Shown: positions 33,761 through 46,080, counted from the stretch's first letter. The stretch is 64,000 bases of DNA from Plantago ovata (GCA_028274465.1 CM051457.1:66624496-66688495); one strand, 5' to 3'. Numbers and translations: made by a program. Notes: generated from the sequence alone by a model not told the origin.

Positions 33761-35378
33761 CTCTTTTTTTATTTTTCGAATAATTTTTTTCTATTTCGAA
33801 CAATTTTTTTTTCATGTTCCTTTGCTTAGGACAATTAGTACTTTCATTATTAATGCTTAGAACAATTTTTTTTGTATATAATGTTTAGTTACGAAAATGT
33901 TTACGTATTTGCGGTGTACAACTACAAAAAAAAAAAATTAAAATAAAGTAACTAAATAAACAAATAAAAAAATATATTCCAGACCAATTAGCGACGGATT
34001 AAACCATCCGTCGCCAAATCTCGTCTTCCCAGCACCTGACACGTGTTCTAGCAATATAGCGACGAATGATTTCATCCGTCGCCATATTGTAGGGACGGAT
34101 CAATTATCTGTCTCAACTTTGGTCAACGATGAAGTTTGCGACGGATAGTTTTCAGCGACGGATTATATTATCCGTCGCTTATTTCATTAGCGACGCCACT
34201 TTTCGCGACGTCCTATTTAGCGACGGGCTTTCCGTCGCTAATGGCATTTAGCGACGGATCGCTTACATATAGCGACGGATACTTTTCTTGTAGTGTGTGT
34301 TCTGTTGTGTTGATTTGGTATTTTCACAGGTAATTTTACTTGTTGTGGTTTTAAGTTCTTTTAGTATGTTTTTAAGTGTCATTGTTGTGGTTTTAATTGT
34401 TTCTCTTTTCTCCACAGATATCCATTTCAGTGTGAGGAGGAGCCAACTGAGCTGCCTTTGATAAATCATTGGTCTACTGACAAACTGACCAAGAGAATTA
34501 ATCAAGAGGTGAGAAGACTTTTCAAAGGTATTCAGTTGAAGGGTGTTTACCCTATCAGCAAGCCCAATGACCGTGTGGTGGTGATGAAAGCTGAGCCCAT
34601 CGTTGAGCCGATTGTTGAGCCGAGTGCTGCTATAGCAGGTGTTGAGACTGAAGAAGTCAATCCAGGCATCCAAGTTAACGATGATGATGGTTTTGTGACT
34701 TTGAAGCTTCGTCTGCCTCCTGGTGTGCCAACAGATAGCGATATCCGGAAGATGTGCCAGCTGTAAGTTTCATTAGTGTGTTTTTAAGTAATTTTGGTAT
34801 GTCTTTAATTGTTATTAGTGTGGTTTGCGAGGTAGCATTGCATGTGTTGTTAGCATTGTTGTTTAAAGATGTATCATGTTCTAGTGTAGTTTTAAGTTAT
34901 GTTAGTGTGGTTTTAAGATATATTAGTGTGGTTTTAAGGGTGCATGGTATGTGTTTAATTGTTATCATTGTTGTTTTTTTGGCAATGTTTTGGCAGTTTT
35001 TCAAGTTAGTGTCCTTTTTTAGACCTGTTGGTGTCTTTTAATGTTGCATGGTGTGGTTTTAAGATGTGATAGTGTGGTTTTAAGATATGTTTAGTGTGGT
35101 TTTAAGGGTGAATGGTATGTGTTTAAGTTTTATCAATGTTGGATTTTTGGCACGTGTTTTGGCAGTTTTTCAAGTATTTCTAGTGTGATTTTTAAGATCT
35201 AGTGGTGTGCTTTTAATGTTTCATGGTGTGGTTTTAAGATGTGTTTGTGATATATATTTTTTTTGTTTCCCTAATGCAGGAAGAATTTAGGAAATTTGTG
35301 GCGTGGAAGAGGAACTTCCACTTGTTTGTAAATTCTCAGTTGGAGATGTTGTCTGTTCCTGATTCTGAAGTGCGTGAA

Positions 35379-35600
35379 TCTCGGCAGGGTCCTGTGGCTG
35401 ATCAGCCTCCTGTCAATTCTTCTTCAACTGGTGTGGCTGATGATATTCTTCTTCAACTAGTGTGGCTGATTATCCGGCTGGTGTTAGTTCTCGGCAGGGT
35501 CCTGTGGCTGATCAGCCTCCTGTCAATTCTTCTTCAACTGGTGTGGCTGATGATCAGGCTGGTGTTAGTTCTCGGCAGGGTCCTGTGGCTTCAACTGGTG
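35379..35600 (+). repeat. In-frame coding repeat in the MULE A Ulp1-like gene
   Basis: Three copies encode SRQGPVADQPPVNSSSTG-type sequence (the third truncated), in a Ser/Pro-rich linker upstream of SFSLGFSTP. The nucleotide copies are nearly identical, which implies recent slippage. Confidence 0.8.
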
Positions 35601-37639
35601 ATTCCATTGGGTGGACTGATCAGATTATCGCGATGCTTGATTATGCTATGGAGGAATCTTTGAAGATGAAGGAAGAAGTTGCAAGTAGACCTGTGAAGAA
35701 GGATCAAGATGTTGAAATGATACCTGTGGAGAAGAAGCAAGAGGTTAAAAGGAGACCTGTGCAGAAGAATATGAAGAAGAGACACTCTATGGAATTTGAC
35801 CCTTCGTTTTCGCTTGGGTTTAGCACTCCAAGTTATGATGAGTTTTTTGAGCTAACTGGTGTGTATTTGACTCAGTCCCAGGTGCAATAAGTAAGGCGAG
35901 AGTTGAATTTGAATCAGAAGTTGTGGTGGAAGAGCAAATTGTGGAAGATGATCATGGGTCAGTTGATTCCCCTCTCCCTGATATCAATGAGTTATCGACC
36001 ACAAATGACTTGTTGGTTTACCTTGATGGATTTGATGGTCGTGGGTGCAGCTTAGCTTGTGGAGTTTCGAATGTTGAGATGACCTATTACTCTGATTTCA
36101 TGAAATCGAACAAGCGATTTATTCATGCCATGAAATTGTTGAGGAAGCAAGTCGTCGACTACATTTTCTCAGACTATGCAAAGTTTTTTCATCATAGGTA
36201 CATTTTCTCTGTTTTTTTTCCTCATGGTGTTGTTGTGTTCAGTATACTTTTAAGGTATTTTGGTGTTGTTTTAAGTATTGTTGGTGTACTTGTAAGATTT
36301 TTCTGTATAGCTTTAAGGGATTTTTGATGTTTTTGTTTTAAGTAGTGTCGATGTACTTTAAAATTGTCCAGTATACTTTTAATGGATTTTTGTGTTGTTT
36401 TTAGTATTGTTGGTATACTTTTAAGATTGTTTAGTATACTTTCATGGTTTGCAGGAAGGAAATTGTTGTCGATTTCGATCACAATTTGGTTTCCTTCTAT
36501 GATGATATACTCAGTTTGTTGCCATGTAACATGATATCAAGTGGTGTCATTGATCTATGGGCCTTCATTGTAAATAAGGTTGAGAAGCGTAAGAAAAACG
36601 ATTTTGAACGGTTTGTCTTTGGTGTGATCAGTGGTTCATATTGGCGGGATTGCCTTTCTGAGGAGACCAGTGGGCCTGATAAGTTTGTTGGTGCATTGAA
36701 TGATTGGTTTCGTGTTGAGTTTGGTTCGAGTCGTACAACTGAGCTTGAGGAGTTGCCGTTGGTAAGTGTGGTTTTAAGTTATGTTGGTATTCTTTTAATT
36801 GAATTTGGTGTGGTTTTAGACCTTAATGTTTATCTGGTTTTTGCAGTTTTTGTTTCCATGTTGTAAGTATCAACATTACATACTCTATGTGGTTAATATG
36901 GAGAAGAAGTGTATCTAACTGCTTGATAATTTGGAATTGAGTGAAGAAAGGCTTCCACAGGCCACAAGCTACTTTGAAGCTCTGGTATATATATATGCCA
37001 GGGAGAAATCTGCCCAAGATGAAATACAAAAGAAGAAAGAAGCTGATGAAGCGAAGATGGTTAAAGATGCAGAAGATGAGAAGAAGAAAAAATCTGATGA
37101 AGCGAAGAAGGAAAAAGAGAAGCAGAGGAAGCTCAAAGAAGAGGAAAAAGATAAGAAAAGGCTGCTCAAAGAGGAGGAAAAAGAGCAGAATAGGCTGTTG
37201 AAAGAAAAGGAGAAGAAGGAGAAGCAGGAGAAGCTTGAATTGGAAAAGAAGGAGAGGCAACAAAAGCTTGAAAAGGAGAGGCTCGAAAAGAAGATGGCGA
37301 AAGAGAAGGAGAATCTCGAAGAGCAGCAGGCTAAAGAGAAGGAGACGAATGAAAAGGAGAAGGGCAAAGAGCAAGAGATTGTTGAAAAACAGAAACATGA
37401 TAAGATTGGAAACGAGTAGGCCATAGTGCAAGGGAATGCTGGAAAGAAGAAAAAAAAATAGTATTAACTAAAAGAAACTTAAGATCAAATCCCAAGGGTG
37501 ATGCTTCTGTTTCTGCTAATGAGTCGGGCGAAGTTGACAATCTAGTTGAAAAATTTAATGTCCAGATTAAGTAGTAATGATAGTTTTTGATCCGGACACT
37601 AGTTTCGTAATATTTTGTAATTTGTAATGGAATTTGTCA

Positions 37640-38450
37640 CTGTGCTTAATGTGTTTTTTCTTTTTAGTGGTTTTGATGTGCATCATTAAAATGTCAGTGT
37701 GGTTATAAGAGTGCTTTGTATTCTGAGTTTCATTTACTGTCTTATTTTTCGAAGTATTATAAAATTGTTCAATGAAATGTACTTAAATCCACACCGTATA
37801 TTCTTAAAGTCATACCGAATGTACTTATAACCACACAGACATGGTTTCAAGTCTACCTCGTGTTGTTTTAAGTCTACTTGGTGTTGTTTTCAGGATAAAT
37901 GGGGTAATTTCGTATACTACAGGTGTTTCAATATTATTTCTTATAACCACATCATTGTTTCTTAAAAGCACACTAAGTCTGCATAAAACCACAACATGGT
38001 ATATCACAACAGATAAAATAATTTATGTAATTTAAGATCGCGTAACAAGCAAGATTATAACCACACCATACATTCTTAAAATCATACCATATGTACTTAT
38101 AACCATACAGATATGGTTTAAGTTCAGTTGGTGTGGTTTTAAGTTTACTTAGTGTTGTTTTAAGTCTACTTGGTGTGGTTTTAAGGGTAAATGGAGTACT
38201 TTCGTATAGTACAGGTGTTTAAAATGAGAACTTATAGTATTTCAATATTATTTATTACAACCACAACATTGTTTCTTAAACACCACCAAGTCTGGTTAAA
38301 ACCAGAACATGGTATATCACAACAAATAAAATAATTTATATAAGTTAAGATCATGTAACCAACAAGATCATAACCACACTATAAATTCTTAAAATCACAC
38401 CATATGTACTTATAACCACACAGACATGGACAAAAATAATATATAGTCAC
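37640..38450. repeat. MULE A convergent spacer: motif in both orientations, with tandem duplication
   Basis: A block beginning with AACCACACCATACATTCTTAAA-like sequence recurs near 37787, 38054 and 38369. Between the two gene ends the motif appears both as GGTGTGGTTTTAAG and as CTTAAAACCACAC, as expected where two transcription units meet tail to tail. Confidence 0.7.
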
Positions 38451-38752
38451 TTGATGCTTTTTCAAAAAGAAGTGTCATCATCCTCATAGACATGGAGGCT
38501 CTTTAGTTTATTGTGGATCCAATAGACGTGGAGGCTCTTCAGTTTGTTGTGTGGTGGTCGTACTTGTTCCTTCGATACTCTGAGTTGCATTGTTCCCCTG
38601 TGTTCCTCCAATAGAGAGCATAGACTTGACTTGTTGTATATCCCTGTTGAAGCTGTCTTCAAGTAACCTTGAACAAGGAAAAAAAAAACAAAGTGAAGCA
38701 GATTAATGAACAAGCTTAAAACTTCACCAAATAATTTATTACCCCACCAAAC

Positions 38753-40817
38753 TGATAGTGTATATGTCCTAGAGACAGTCTTTATTAAGCGCATGCAGCC
38801 CTTATAAAGGGCATATATGTACTATTACACAGGTCAACGTAATATAATATATGTTTGTTGTTTGACTATTGAATATCGCTTTCATATTTATATTACACCC
38901 GGCATACAACATGTCATATCTCTATTCCTGTCTGTATTGATATTAAACATGTCCCCTCGGATAGATGACCGGTCACACAAATAGTGGGAGCTATGTGAGT
39001 TATCATCTATCCCAAACTCTCGCTAGTCGAGGTTCATCTCGGATGTAGGGGTCTGAATGAACCAGCTGAGACTAGTATGCGTGGAGGTTATACTTGTTGG
39101 AGCAAGTGTGAGCCGATCCTACGGCCACAGAACAGATTGTTGGACAATCAAGAAACGTTCCCATAAGTGCGCATAGTTGTTCGATGGGTGATTACCGAAC
39201 AATGGAAGTACCCACCGAAAACTCCCATCGATGTATGCTCTACACCGAAGTGTCTATGGGAATCGGTAAGTTGTCGAAGTGATGCCAGTCGTCCTTTGGA
39301 CTTACAGGACTTTATCATCACATTTGTTGCCCCATATCCTTGGTGGACCCGTCGATGTCAGCTGTGAATAAGCAGTTGACCCAAGACACGATCCAGGATT
39401 ATGGCTACATACAAATGGGGATGATAAGTAATTCTGTGAAGGATTCATCTCTCATGTGTAGCACAGGAGAGCACTGCTCATAGTCGTTCATAGTTGTGAT
39501 TGGTAAAACCGCTAGCCAGCGTATCAATATTATTATGATGGTCATAATAGATATTGGATTCACCATGCAACTCACTGAAGACGCCCGTGGATGTATTATT
39601 GGGATAGACACTTCATCGATCCTAGATACATTCGAGTCAGTCAGATGAAGGGACGTTACCATCGCCGCGTTGAGCGCAACAGACTTCGCAATGAAAGGGT
39701 TTGCTTTGAGAAACCTCTCAAACGTCCTCATGTATTAATATTGCAAATGGAACCATCTAGGAATTCCATTTTGCCTTGTCTAGGACTTGCTTAATACAAT
39801 GAGGCCCTATGGGTCACACTATGTGGTGATTCAGCTTATCCGAATATCCTTGAAGATGGAATCGCAATTGATTTGGAATTAATTATAATATTTAGTGGCT
39901 CAACTAATGATTTGGAATTATTAATTGAATTGGCTAATTAATTATATTTTATGTAAATACAATTGAAGATTATATTTTAGAAATATAATAGAGGTTTGAT
40001 TTGAAAGGATATGTTAATTTAGAATTAACATATGCACATGGGCAAAATCTACTTGGAGTTTGAATTGCCTTAGAACTATAAGTGGGTCCCAAAATCGGGA
40101 CCCACCTATCTCCCTTGGGATACGCGCGCGCGTGAGATGGAGTAGGGGAAGGAGTTCGACTCCTTCCTCTATTAGAAGTCCAAGGGATAAGTTAGATTTT
40201 CCTGATTGAGTTTTAATTTGATTGGGAATGAATTTAGACTTGAAATTGGTTTCCTAGTGCGATAAGAATTAGATTCTTATTCCTTTACGAAGTCTAATTG
40301 CTTATGCTTTAGGCTTCTATTGACTACTATATATAGTAGACTATTAGAGAGCTTTTATCATGGTTGATTCAACATATAGATTTTAGATCATTCTTTCTAC
40401 CAGTTTTCTTAGAGAAAATAAAAGCTCTTCCCCACCTCACCTAAGCCACGCGCGCGCCACCTACCGGAGGAATCGCCGCCCCATCTTCTTGGACACACAA
40501 AGAATATCCTAGCATTCTTTCCGATAAGCTGTTCATCCGTGGATACCAAGGTTGAGGTTCAAGGAGTTGGAAACTAACTTTTATTGTCTTGTAGATAATC
40601 AAAGTATTGCAGATATCTTCGACTTCGACGAAGGAGAAGATACGCCGGATTATTACGAAGACTTGGAAGCTGTGCTTGCTTTTGGAGTACTGTAAGTCTT
40701 CTAATTGACGTGTTTAAATATATACGACATATACATAATCAATTAACCTGTATGTTAAGAAATTTTTTGAAATTCCGCTGCGTACCCTAGGGGTAACTCT
40801 GACCGTATTTTCTTACA
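38753..40817 (+). mobile_element. Solo LTR, copy 2 (2.07 kb)
   Basis: TGATAGTGTATATGTCC to TTTTCTTACA with a perfect 5-bp duplication CAAAC (38748-38752 and 40818-40822). It is the same family as 24848-26936 but in the opposite orientation, with clearly matching sequence end to end, including a CGCGCG run and a CTACTATATATAGTAG palindrome. It lies in the last intron of the MULE A transposase gene. There is no internal coding domain. Confidence 0.88.
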
Positions 40818-41329
40818 CAAACATCCTTAAAAGTGTAATTACATTTATATATCACACTGACCTTCCTGTGTTAGCATGACTCCCGGTTGTTACGAGCATG
40901 TCATAATATTTTCTGGCCATTTGTTGACGCCATGGCAGTGATTCATCAGCCACTTTGAGCACAGTGCTCCTGCTCCTGCCTTGGTGTTTCTTGTCCCACA
41001 CATCTTGCTTTACCCCTTTTTTCCATCTCTTGTTGATGTATTTCTCAGGGATCTTAGTTTCATTCACATGTGTCAGAACCTTCTGTGCATGGAAGCACAA
41101 CCAACCAAGAGCAATATATTGCTTGCAAGAGCAATCAACAGTGATGTCTTTGCCTTTTGTTTTATAGGTGTTTTTGCATTCTCTCATCCAGGTGTTGGAT
41201 TTTGAATACCATGTTGTTCCTGTTTCCATTCCAAATTCAAAAACACAACGTAGGTTCTTGTCAAACCATACATTCTTAAAACCACAACACAAGAGCTTAA
41301 ACGCACAACACAATATTATTGAATTGTAC

Positions 41330-44300
41330 ATTTCTTAAAAGCGCAACAACTTGGATTAAAGTCACACTAAAGAAACTAATAACAACACCAAGTAATCTTA
41401 TAACCGCAGTATGTACACTTAAAACCACATATTTTCCAAACCTAACACAATAGCTAAAGATTGACATGCAGTAGAAGGTAACTATTGATGCTTATAACCT
41501 TAACATTATTACTTAAAACCATAACAGCAACTCATAGATTATCAACAGAAGCTGAATATCACTTACTTATTGGTAACTTTGTCCGTACTCCAAGTCGTAA
41601 CAATAGATTCATAAAACTCTCTCTTGAAATACTCGAAGACTTCGATTGTGTAAACCTCAGCTGCGTGGATAAGCAAACCGCTTTGAATCTCGATTTGGGG
41701 CTTCGTGGCAGTAGCATTGTACACTTTCTTCTGTTCAGAACTCCTCCAACGCTTCACCGTGTCTGAAAATATTGCATAGAACTTTGTGAGCGTTGTTGTT
41801 CCATTTTCTTTGAAGCAAATGGCGTTGTTGGTGCTTTCACTCCTCTAAGAAGACAGAAATCCAGCAGAGAAGTAATCTTTGCTTAGGGCGGTGCACCATT
41901 TGTCTCGAAGAGAATACAACGTCTCAAACCATTCTGAATATGCTAAATAGTATTTGACAAGCATACTGCTCCAACAGTTGTCAAATTCCTCTAAATCAGA
42001 GCACCCTTTGAGGCAGTAATCGAACTCTTGTTTGAAATTTATGTTTGTGTTGAGCTCTCCAAAGCGCGATATCGCATTTGCTGAATGTGACACAAGAAAA
42101 GCCTATGCCTAGTGTTGTCACCCAACACCTGTTTTTAAACCACACATAAAGCACTTAAAACCACACTAAATCATCTTAAAACTATACCAAGATATCTTAA
42201 AACCTCACCAAAGATTCTTATTAGCACACCATCAATACTTAAATCAACAACATGATGAGTTAAAATTTGAGCATGCAACAGAAACTACAAATTATATGAA
42301 GCTACTTAAAAGCACAGTAGCAGTAGCTATAAGCACACCACAATCTCTTACAAGTACAATATTAAATTTGAAGTTGAATTGCATATTTATATACCACATT
42401 GTAGGTTCTTAAAAGCATACCAACCCTAATTTTAAGCACATTAGAAGTAGCTATAAGCACACCAGAATCTCTTAGAAGTACAATATTAAATCTGAAGTTG
42501 AATTGCATATTTATATACCACATTGTAAGTTCTTAAAACCATACCAAACCTACTTTTAAGCACACTATATCAGTTCAAAACCATAGGATAGTCAAATACA
42601 GGGTAGTAGCTATAAGAAGCCTAAATTCAATTGCAGAAGCTTGAAACTACATCAGCTGTTCGTTAAAAGCACACCAGGAGTTACTATAAGCACACCAAAT
42701 TCATCTATAAGCATTGAAGGGGGAAAATATACCTCTTGTATTGCATTGGACATTGCTTTGTCCTGATCTGTAGATATTGTAATCGGCATTTTCCCATCCA
42801 TGGATTGCACAAACTCGCTCAGAAGCCACACAAAATTTTCAGCTCTTTCTCTATTCAGGAAGGCGCAGCCAAACATGACCGTATTCCAATGATTGTTGAC
42901 ACCTACAATTGGAGCGCAAATCAGGTTGTATTTGTTTGTGTTGTAGGTTGTGTCGAATATCACAACATCGCCAAAAAGTTTGTACTCCTCCTTCATCATG
43001 TCGTCCTCCAGAAGATTGCTTGGAGGCGTCCATCTGGAGCATACAAGTGTCTTTCATAATACTATGGATCCTCATCCTTTTGTTTCTGGAAGTGTTACAG
43101 AAAGTATTAGGAGCATACCTTAATCAATTAAAACCACACCAAAGATACGTATAAACACACCATTATCCCTTAAAGCCACACCTAAATCTCATACGGTTTA
43201 CAGTTTCAAGATAAACATGCGGCTGAAGCTAAAAAAGAGTTAGAACCACACATTGTACCTATAAAACCACACCAAAATGTCTTAAATTTATACCATTTAC
43301 TAGAATATAAAGACAATGCCAACAATACTCAAGCATAAAATCTAGTCCTAAAAGTGCACCAAACAATTCTAAAAGCATACCAAAATCATAGACTCTTATT
43401 TATAAACATACCAGGATCCAAAAAAATCATAATATCAAGACTATATTACCTGCATCTTAGCCACCAGTGTTTGGGCATCCCCACCTTCTATGCTTTTTGT
43501 CCTTATATTTCCAACAAGGTTTAGGAGGTCCTTTTTTGTGTAACCGACGTATTCTTCTCCTCCAGCTTGAGCTGCCAACAGATTATAGGCGTACGTTGGT
43601 TTAATGTGGCAGTCTCCCAATTGTCTGATTATGTTCTCTTTCTCTTTCGATATTGACTGCTTGCTGCGTTTTAGGTGATTCAACTCCAGTAGAACCATTT
43701 TGTGGCCGGTGTGCTCAATGTGATGATCTTCAATTCTATATAGATCCTGCTTTATGTCATACTTCACTCGGACTCGTGCCTTACAACCCGATCTCTTAAT
43801 AGTTCTGTTAGCGCTCTGCCTCTCTTTCTTTTCTTCCTCATTTTGGACCACTGGCGAAGGAAGAACAATCATTTCCATTGTAACTGGTGATGGATTTCCT
43901 ATCTTGGCTCTTTTTGCCCTCGAAACGCCTTCACATGAGCACATAAAGTTTATCTGGTTGACCTTTTTATGGGATTTGATGTTTGACAGAGAATCCAAGC
44001 TCATTTGAGTGATTTTTGTAGACTTGATACAGTTCTTCCCATGTTTCTGCAGCGTATCCTTTAAGAGACCTAGGATCAGTAACATCATCACCCTCTTCAT
44101 TATCTTTATCATCATCATCATCATCATCATCATCTCCGCCATCATCACCTGTGTTATAAGCATAACAAATTCTGTTAGAAACCACAACAATTGTTCTTAA
44201 AAGCACACCATGCTTCCTTAAAACCACAACATGTTCTGTTAACCATACATATAATGGACAATTCCACAACAACATTATTTAAAACCACATCAAAGATACT

Positions 44301-45600
44301 TATTACCACACCATAAATTTTTAAAACCAGACCAAGATTTCTTAAAATTTCAGCATGCAACAGAAGGTGACATGTATATTTCAAAACCACATCATATGAT
44401 ATTATAACCACCTCATGTTTTCTTACAATCACACCATGACATCTTAATACCAATAAATGTACAAACCCATAAATCTAGCAATATAATGTTTCTTACAACC
44501 ACAACAACATTATTTAAAACCACACCAAACATGCTTATTACCACACCATCAATACTTAAATCAACACCATGATGTGTTGAATTTTGATCATGCAACAGAA
44601 ACTAAAAATGATATGAAAAATGCTTAAAACCACACAGAAAATATTTAAATGTACTTAGAAACGTACGATATTGCTGCTCAGTTTCAACCTCTTCGATTAC
44701 TTCAACATCAGATGCGCATTCCTCCTCCAAATCGCCAATCAGACGCTTCGTGCTTTTGACAAACTTGATTTGAACATACAATAGACAAACCCACAACAAT
44801 ATTATTTATAACCACACTAAAGCCACTTATAACCACACTATGTTCCTTAAAAAAATAACAAGATGTCTTAAAATTACTGCATGCAACAGATTCTAAAATT
44901 TATATTTTAAAACCACAACATAGTATATTATAAGCACATCATATGTTCTTAAAACCAAACAATGTCGTCTTAAAACCACACAATGGACAACCCCAACATA
45001 TAGCAATATATATTTCTTAAAACCACATCAACATTATTTAAAACAACACTAAATAGTCTTATAACCACACTAGGTTCCCTTAAAACAACACCAAGATGTC
45101 TTAAAATAACAGCATACCACAGAAGCTAAAGATCATGTCATGGATAGCTTCTAAAAATCACAACAACAATTAAAACCACACCAAAATCGTATACAAATTA
45201 ACCTAAAAATGATCTGAAGGATGCTTCCTAAACAAGACTTATTAAAACTACAACAACAGTAACTAAAACCACACAGACGCCTCTTAAAAGTGCAACATGA
45301 AACTGAAGCTAAAATTAATATTTCAAAACTACATCACAAGTTCTTATAACCACACCATGTGAGTTCAAAACCCTAGAATGAACAAACAGAAGACAGTAGC
45401 ATTATATATTTCTTAAAATCATAACAACAGTGATTACAACCACACCAAAATCTCTTAAATCCACAACATGTAACTGAAGCTGAAGTTAATCTCAATAATG
45501 CTTAGAACTTTAAGAAGTCTTCTTAAAACCACAACAATATGATTTAAAATCACACCAATATCTCCTAAAAAATATGAGACAGTAGTAATATTCTACGGAA
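41330..45600 (-). repeat. MULE A intron motif in the transposase gene, sense blocks
   Basis: Introns at about 41280-41560, 42110-42720, 43110-43440, 44170-44640 and 44800-45600 are filled with CTTAAAACCACACC words. These are GGTGTGGTTTTAAG when read in the direction of the minus-strand gene. Exons between them are free of the motif. Confidence 0.85.
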
Positions 45601-45949
45601 GCTAGCATGGAAAGTCAGAGTTGAATTTGTAAGTTTGAACAACAAATTGTAATGCAAATTAATATAGAATCATGAAATCATAGTTGAATCCTTAAAACAC
45701 ACAGAAACACACAGTAGATATTGATAGAAAACAGAAAATTCAAATTGAATAAACCTGATTAACATCCATTGAATCTGTATTGGCTGAGATCTGATGGAAA
45801 CGCCTTTGATAATCAAGATTCCGGTGAAATTCCGGCCAAATCCGGCGAGATACGATCGATATGAGAAAATTTGGGAATTTTCACGCAGTTTCACATTTTG
45901 GTGTGTGTTTCGGTGTTTTCATTCATTTCTTATTTTTGCCGTCGGTTTG

Positions 45950-45962
45950 GAGGTTTATATAG
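45950..45962 (-). promoter_or_regulatory. TATA box of the MULE A transposase
   Basis: On the minus strand CTACTATATAAACC lies about 185 bases upstream of the ATG at 45769 and just inside the right inverted end. Confidence 0.55.
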
Positions 45963-46080
45963 TAGCGAGTTTTTTATTTTTTGAAAAAACCGATTTGTGA
46001 TTTTGAATGGTGGTTTTTTTAACTAAAAACCAGATCTTTCCTAGGTAGTAGGAAAGATCTATCCTACTTTATACTTACTC

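Larger units (their letters stand above)
30328..34295 (+). mobile_element. Complete CACTA element inside an intron of MULE A
   Basis: Termini CACTACAAGAAAA (30328) and TTTTCTTGTAGTG (34295) are flanked by the 3-bp duplication TGT (30325-30327 and 34296-34298). Both subterminal regions are dense in AGCGACGGAT / ATCCGTCGCT words. It entered 12 bases after the exon border of the Ulp1-like gene (AAT|GTGAGT at 30315). It carries one spliced gene of the ptta/En-Spm accessory type but no recognisable TNPD-like transposase, so it is non-autonomous. A Stowaway MITE is nested inside. The perfect ends and duplication argue for a younger age than MULE A. Confidence 0.95.
28624..37419 (+). pseudogene. Ulp1-like protease gene of MULE A (decayed)
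   Basis: Starts MAKRKVSFDVSDRPATKRT (basic, nuclear-type). Exon 1 ends at 28702 or 28708. Exon 2 (29369-30315) carries a GT-rich linker and then the conserved N-terminal domain of plant Ulp1-MULE proteins (EIGFGGLLHLN; FDWCDYVL). Exon 3 from 34418 reads PTELPLINHWSTDKLTKRI, and later exons carry SFSLGFSTP and a protease fragment (YQHYILYVV with the His, LLDN with the Asp). After that the reading turns into a roughly 130-residue Lys/Glu coiled coil (37020-37418). The Q...DCG box with the catalytic Cys, seen in MULE B, is not found. In-frame stops occur at 29930 (TAG where B has Tyr) and 36915 (TAA). Inactive as a protease. Confidence 0.7.
38508..45769 (-). pseudogene. FAR1-type MULE transposase of MULE A (decayed)
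   Basis: The minus-strand ATG at 45769 starts a five-codon exon (MDVNQ), followed by an acidic exon (FVKSTKRLIGDLEEECASD) and an Asp run encoded by GAT repeats (44112-44150). The FAR1-type DNA-binding region lies at about 44090-43451 (ETWEELYQVYKNHSNELGFSV; CKARVRVKYD; HHIEHTGHK). The DDE core lies at about 42999-42730 (VIFDTTYNTNKYNLICAPIV; ISTDQDKAMSNAIQEV). A middle exon ends RDKWCTALSKDYFSAGFLSS, then the SWIM finger (CSCKQYIALGWLCFH) at 41180. The C-terminal exon ends at 38508 (RLLEDSFNRDIQQVKSM). The last intron contains a solo LTR. Stops near 43030 and 41847 (TAG where B has Gln) and frame changes near 43980 and 43010 inactivate it. Confidence 0.8.
28168..46080. mobile_element. MULE 'A': large decayed Mutator-like element with Ulp1 and FAR1 genes
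   Basis: The inverted ends GAGTAAGTATA (28168-28178) and TATACTTACTC (46070-46080) open longer, diverged inverted similarity. Both ends have TCCTAnnTAGTAGGAA-like palindromes, then an AAATCGGT...TTTTTTAAAAAA block and a TATA box. Inside, a Ulp1-like gene (+) and a FAR1-type transposase gene (-) converge near 38 kb. A 3.97-kb CACTA and a 2.07-kb solo LTR are inserted in introns, so the original element was about 11.9 kb. Both genes carry stops or frame changes, so it is inactive. The exact termini are uncertain because the 9-bp target duplication expected for MULEs is not clear. Confidence 0.75.

Noticed and set aside
36823-37431. Long minus-strand ORF rich in Leu/Phe
   Set aside because: It is the complement of the Lys/Glu-rich coiled-coil coding sequence on the plus strand. 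The purine-rich strand leaves all complementary frames open.
24848-40817. The two 2.1-kb LTR copies as the two ends of one 16-kb element
   Set aside because: They are in opposite orientation and each has its own different 5-bp target duplication (GTATA and CAAAC), so they are two independent insertions.
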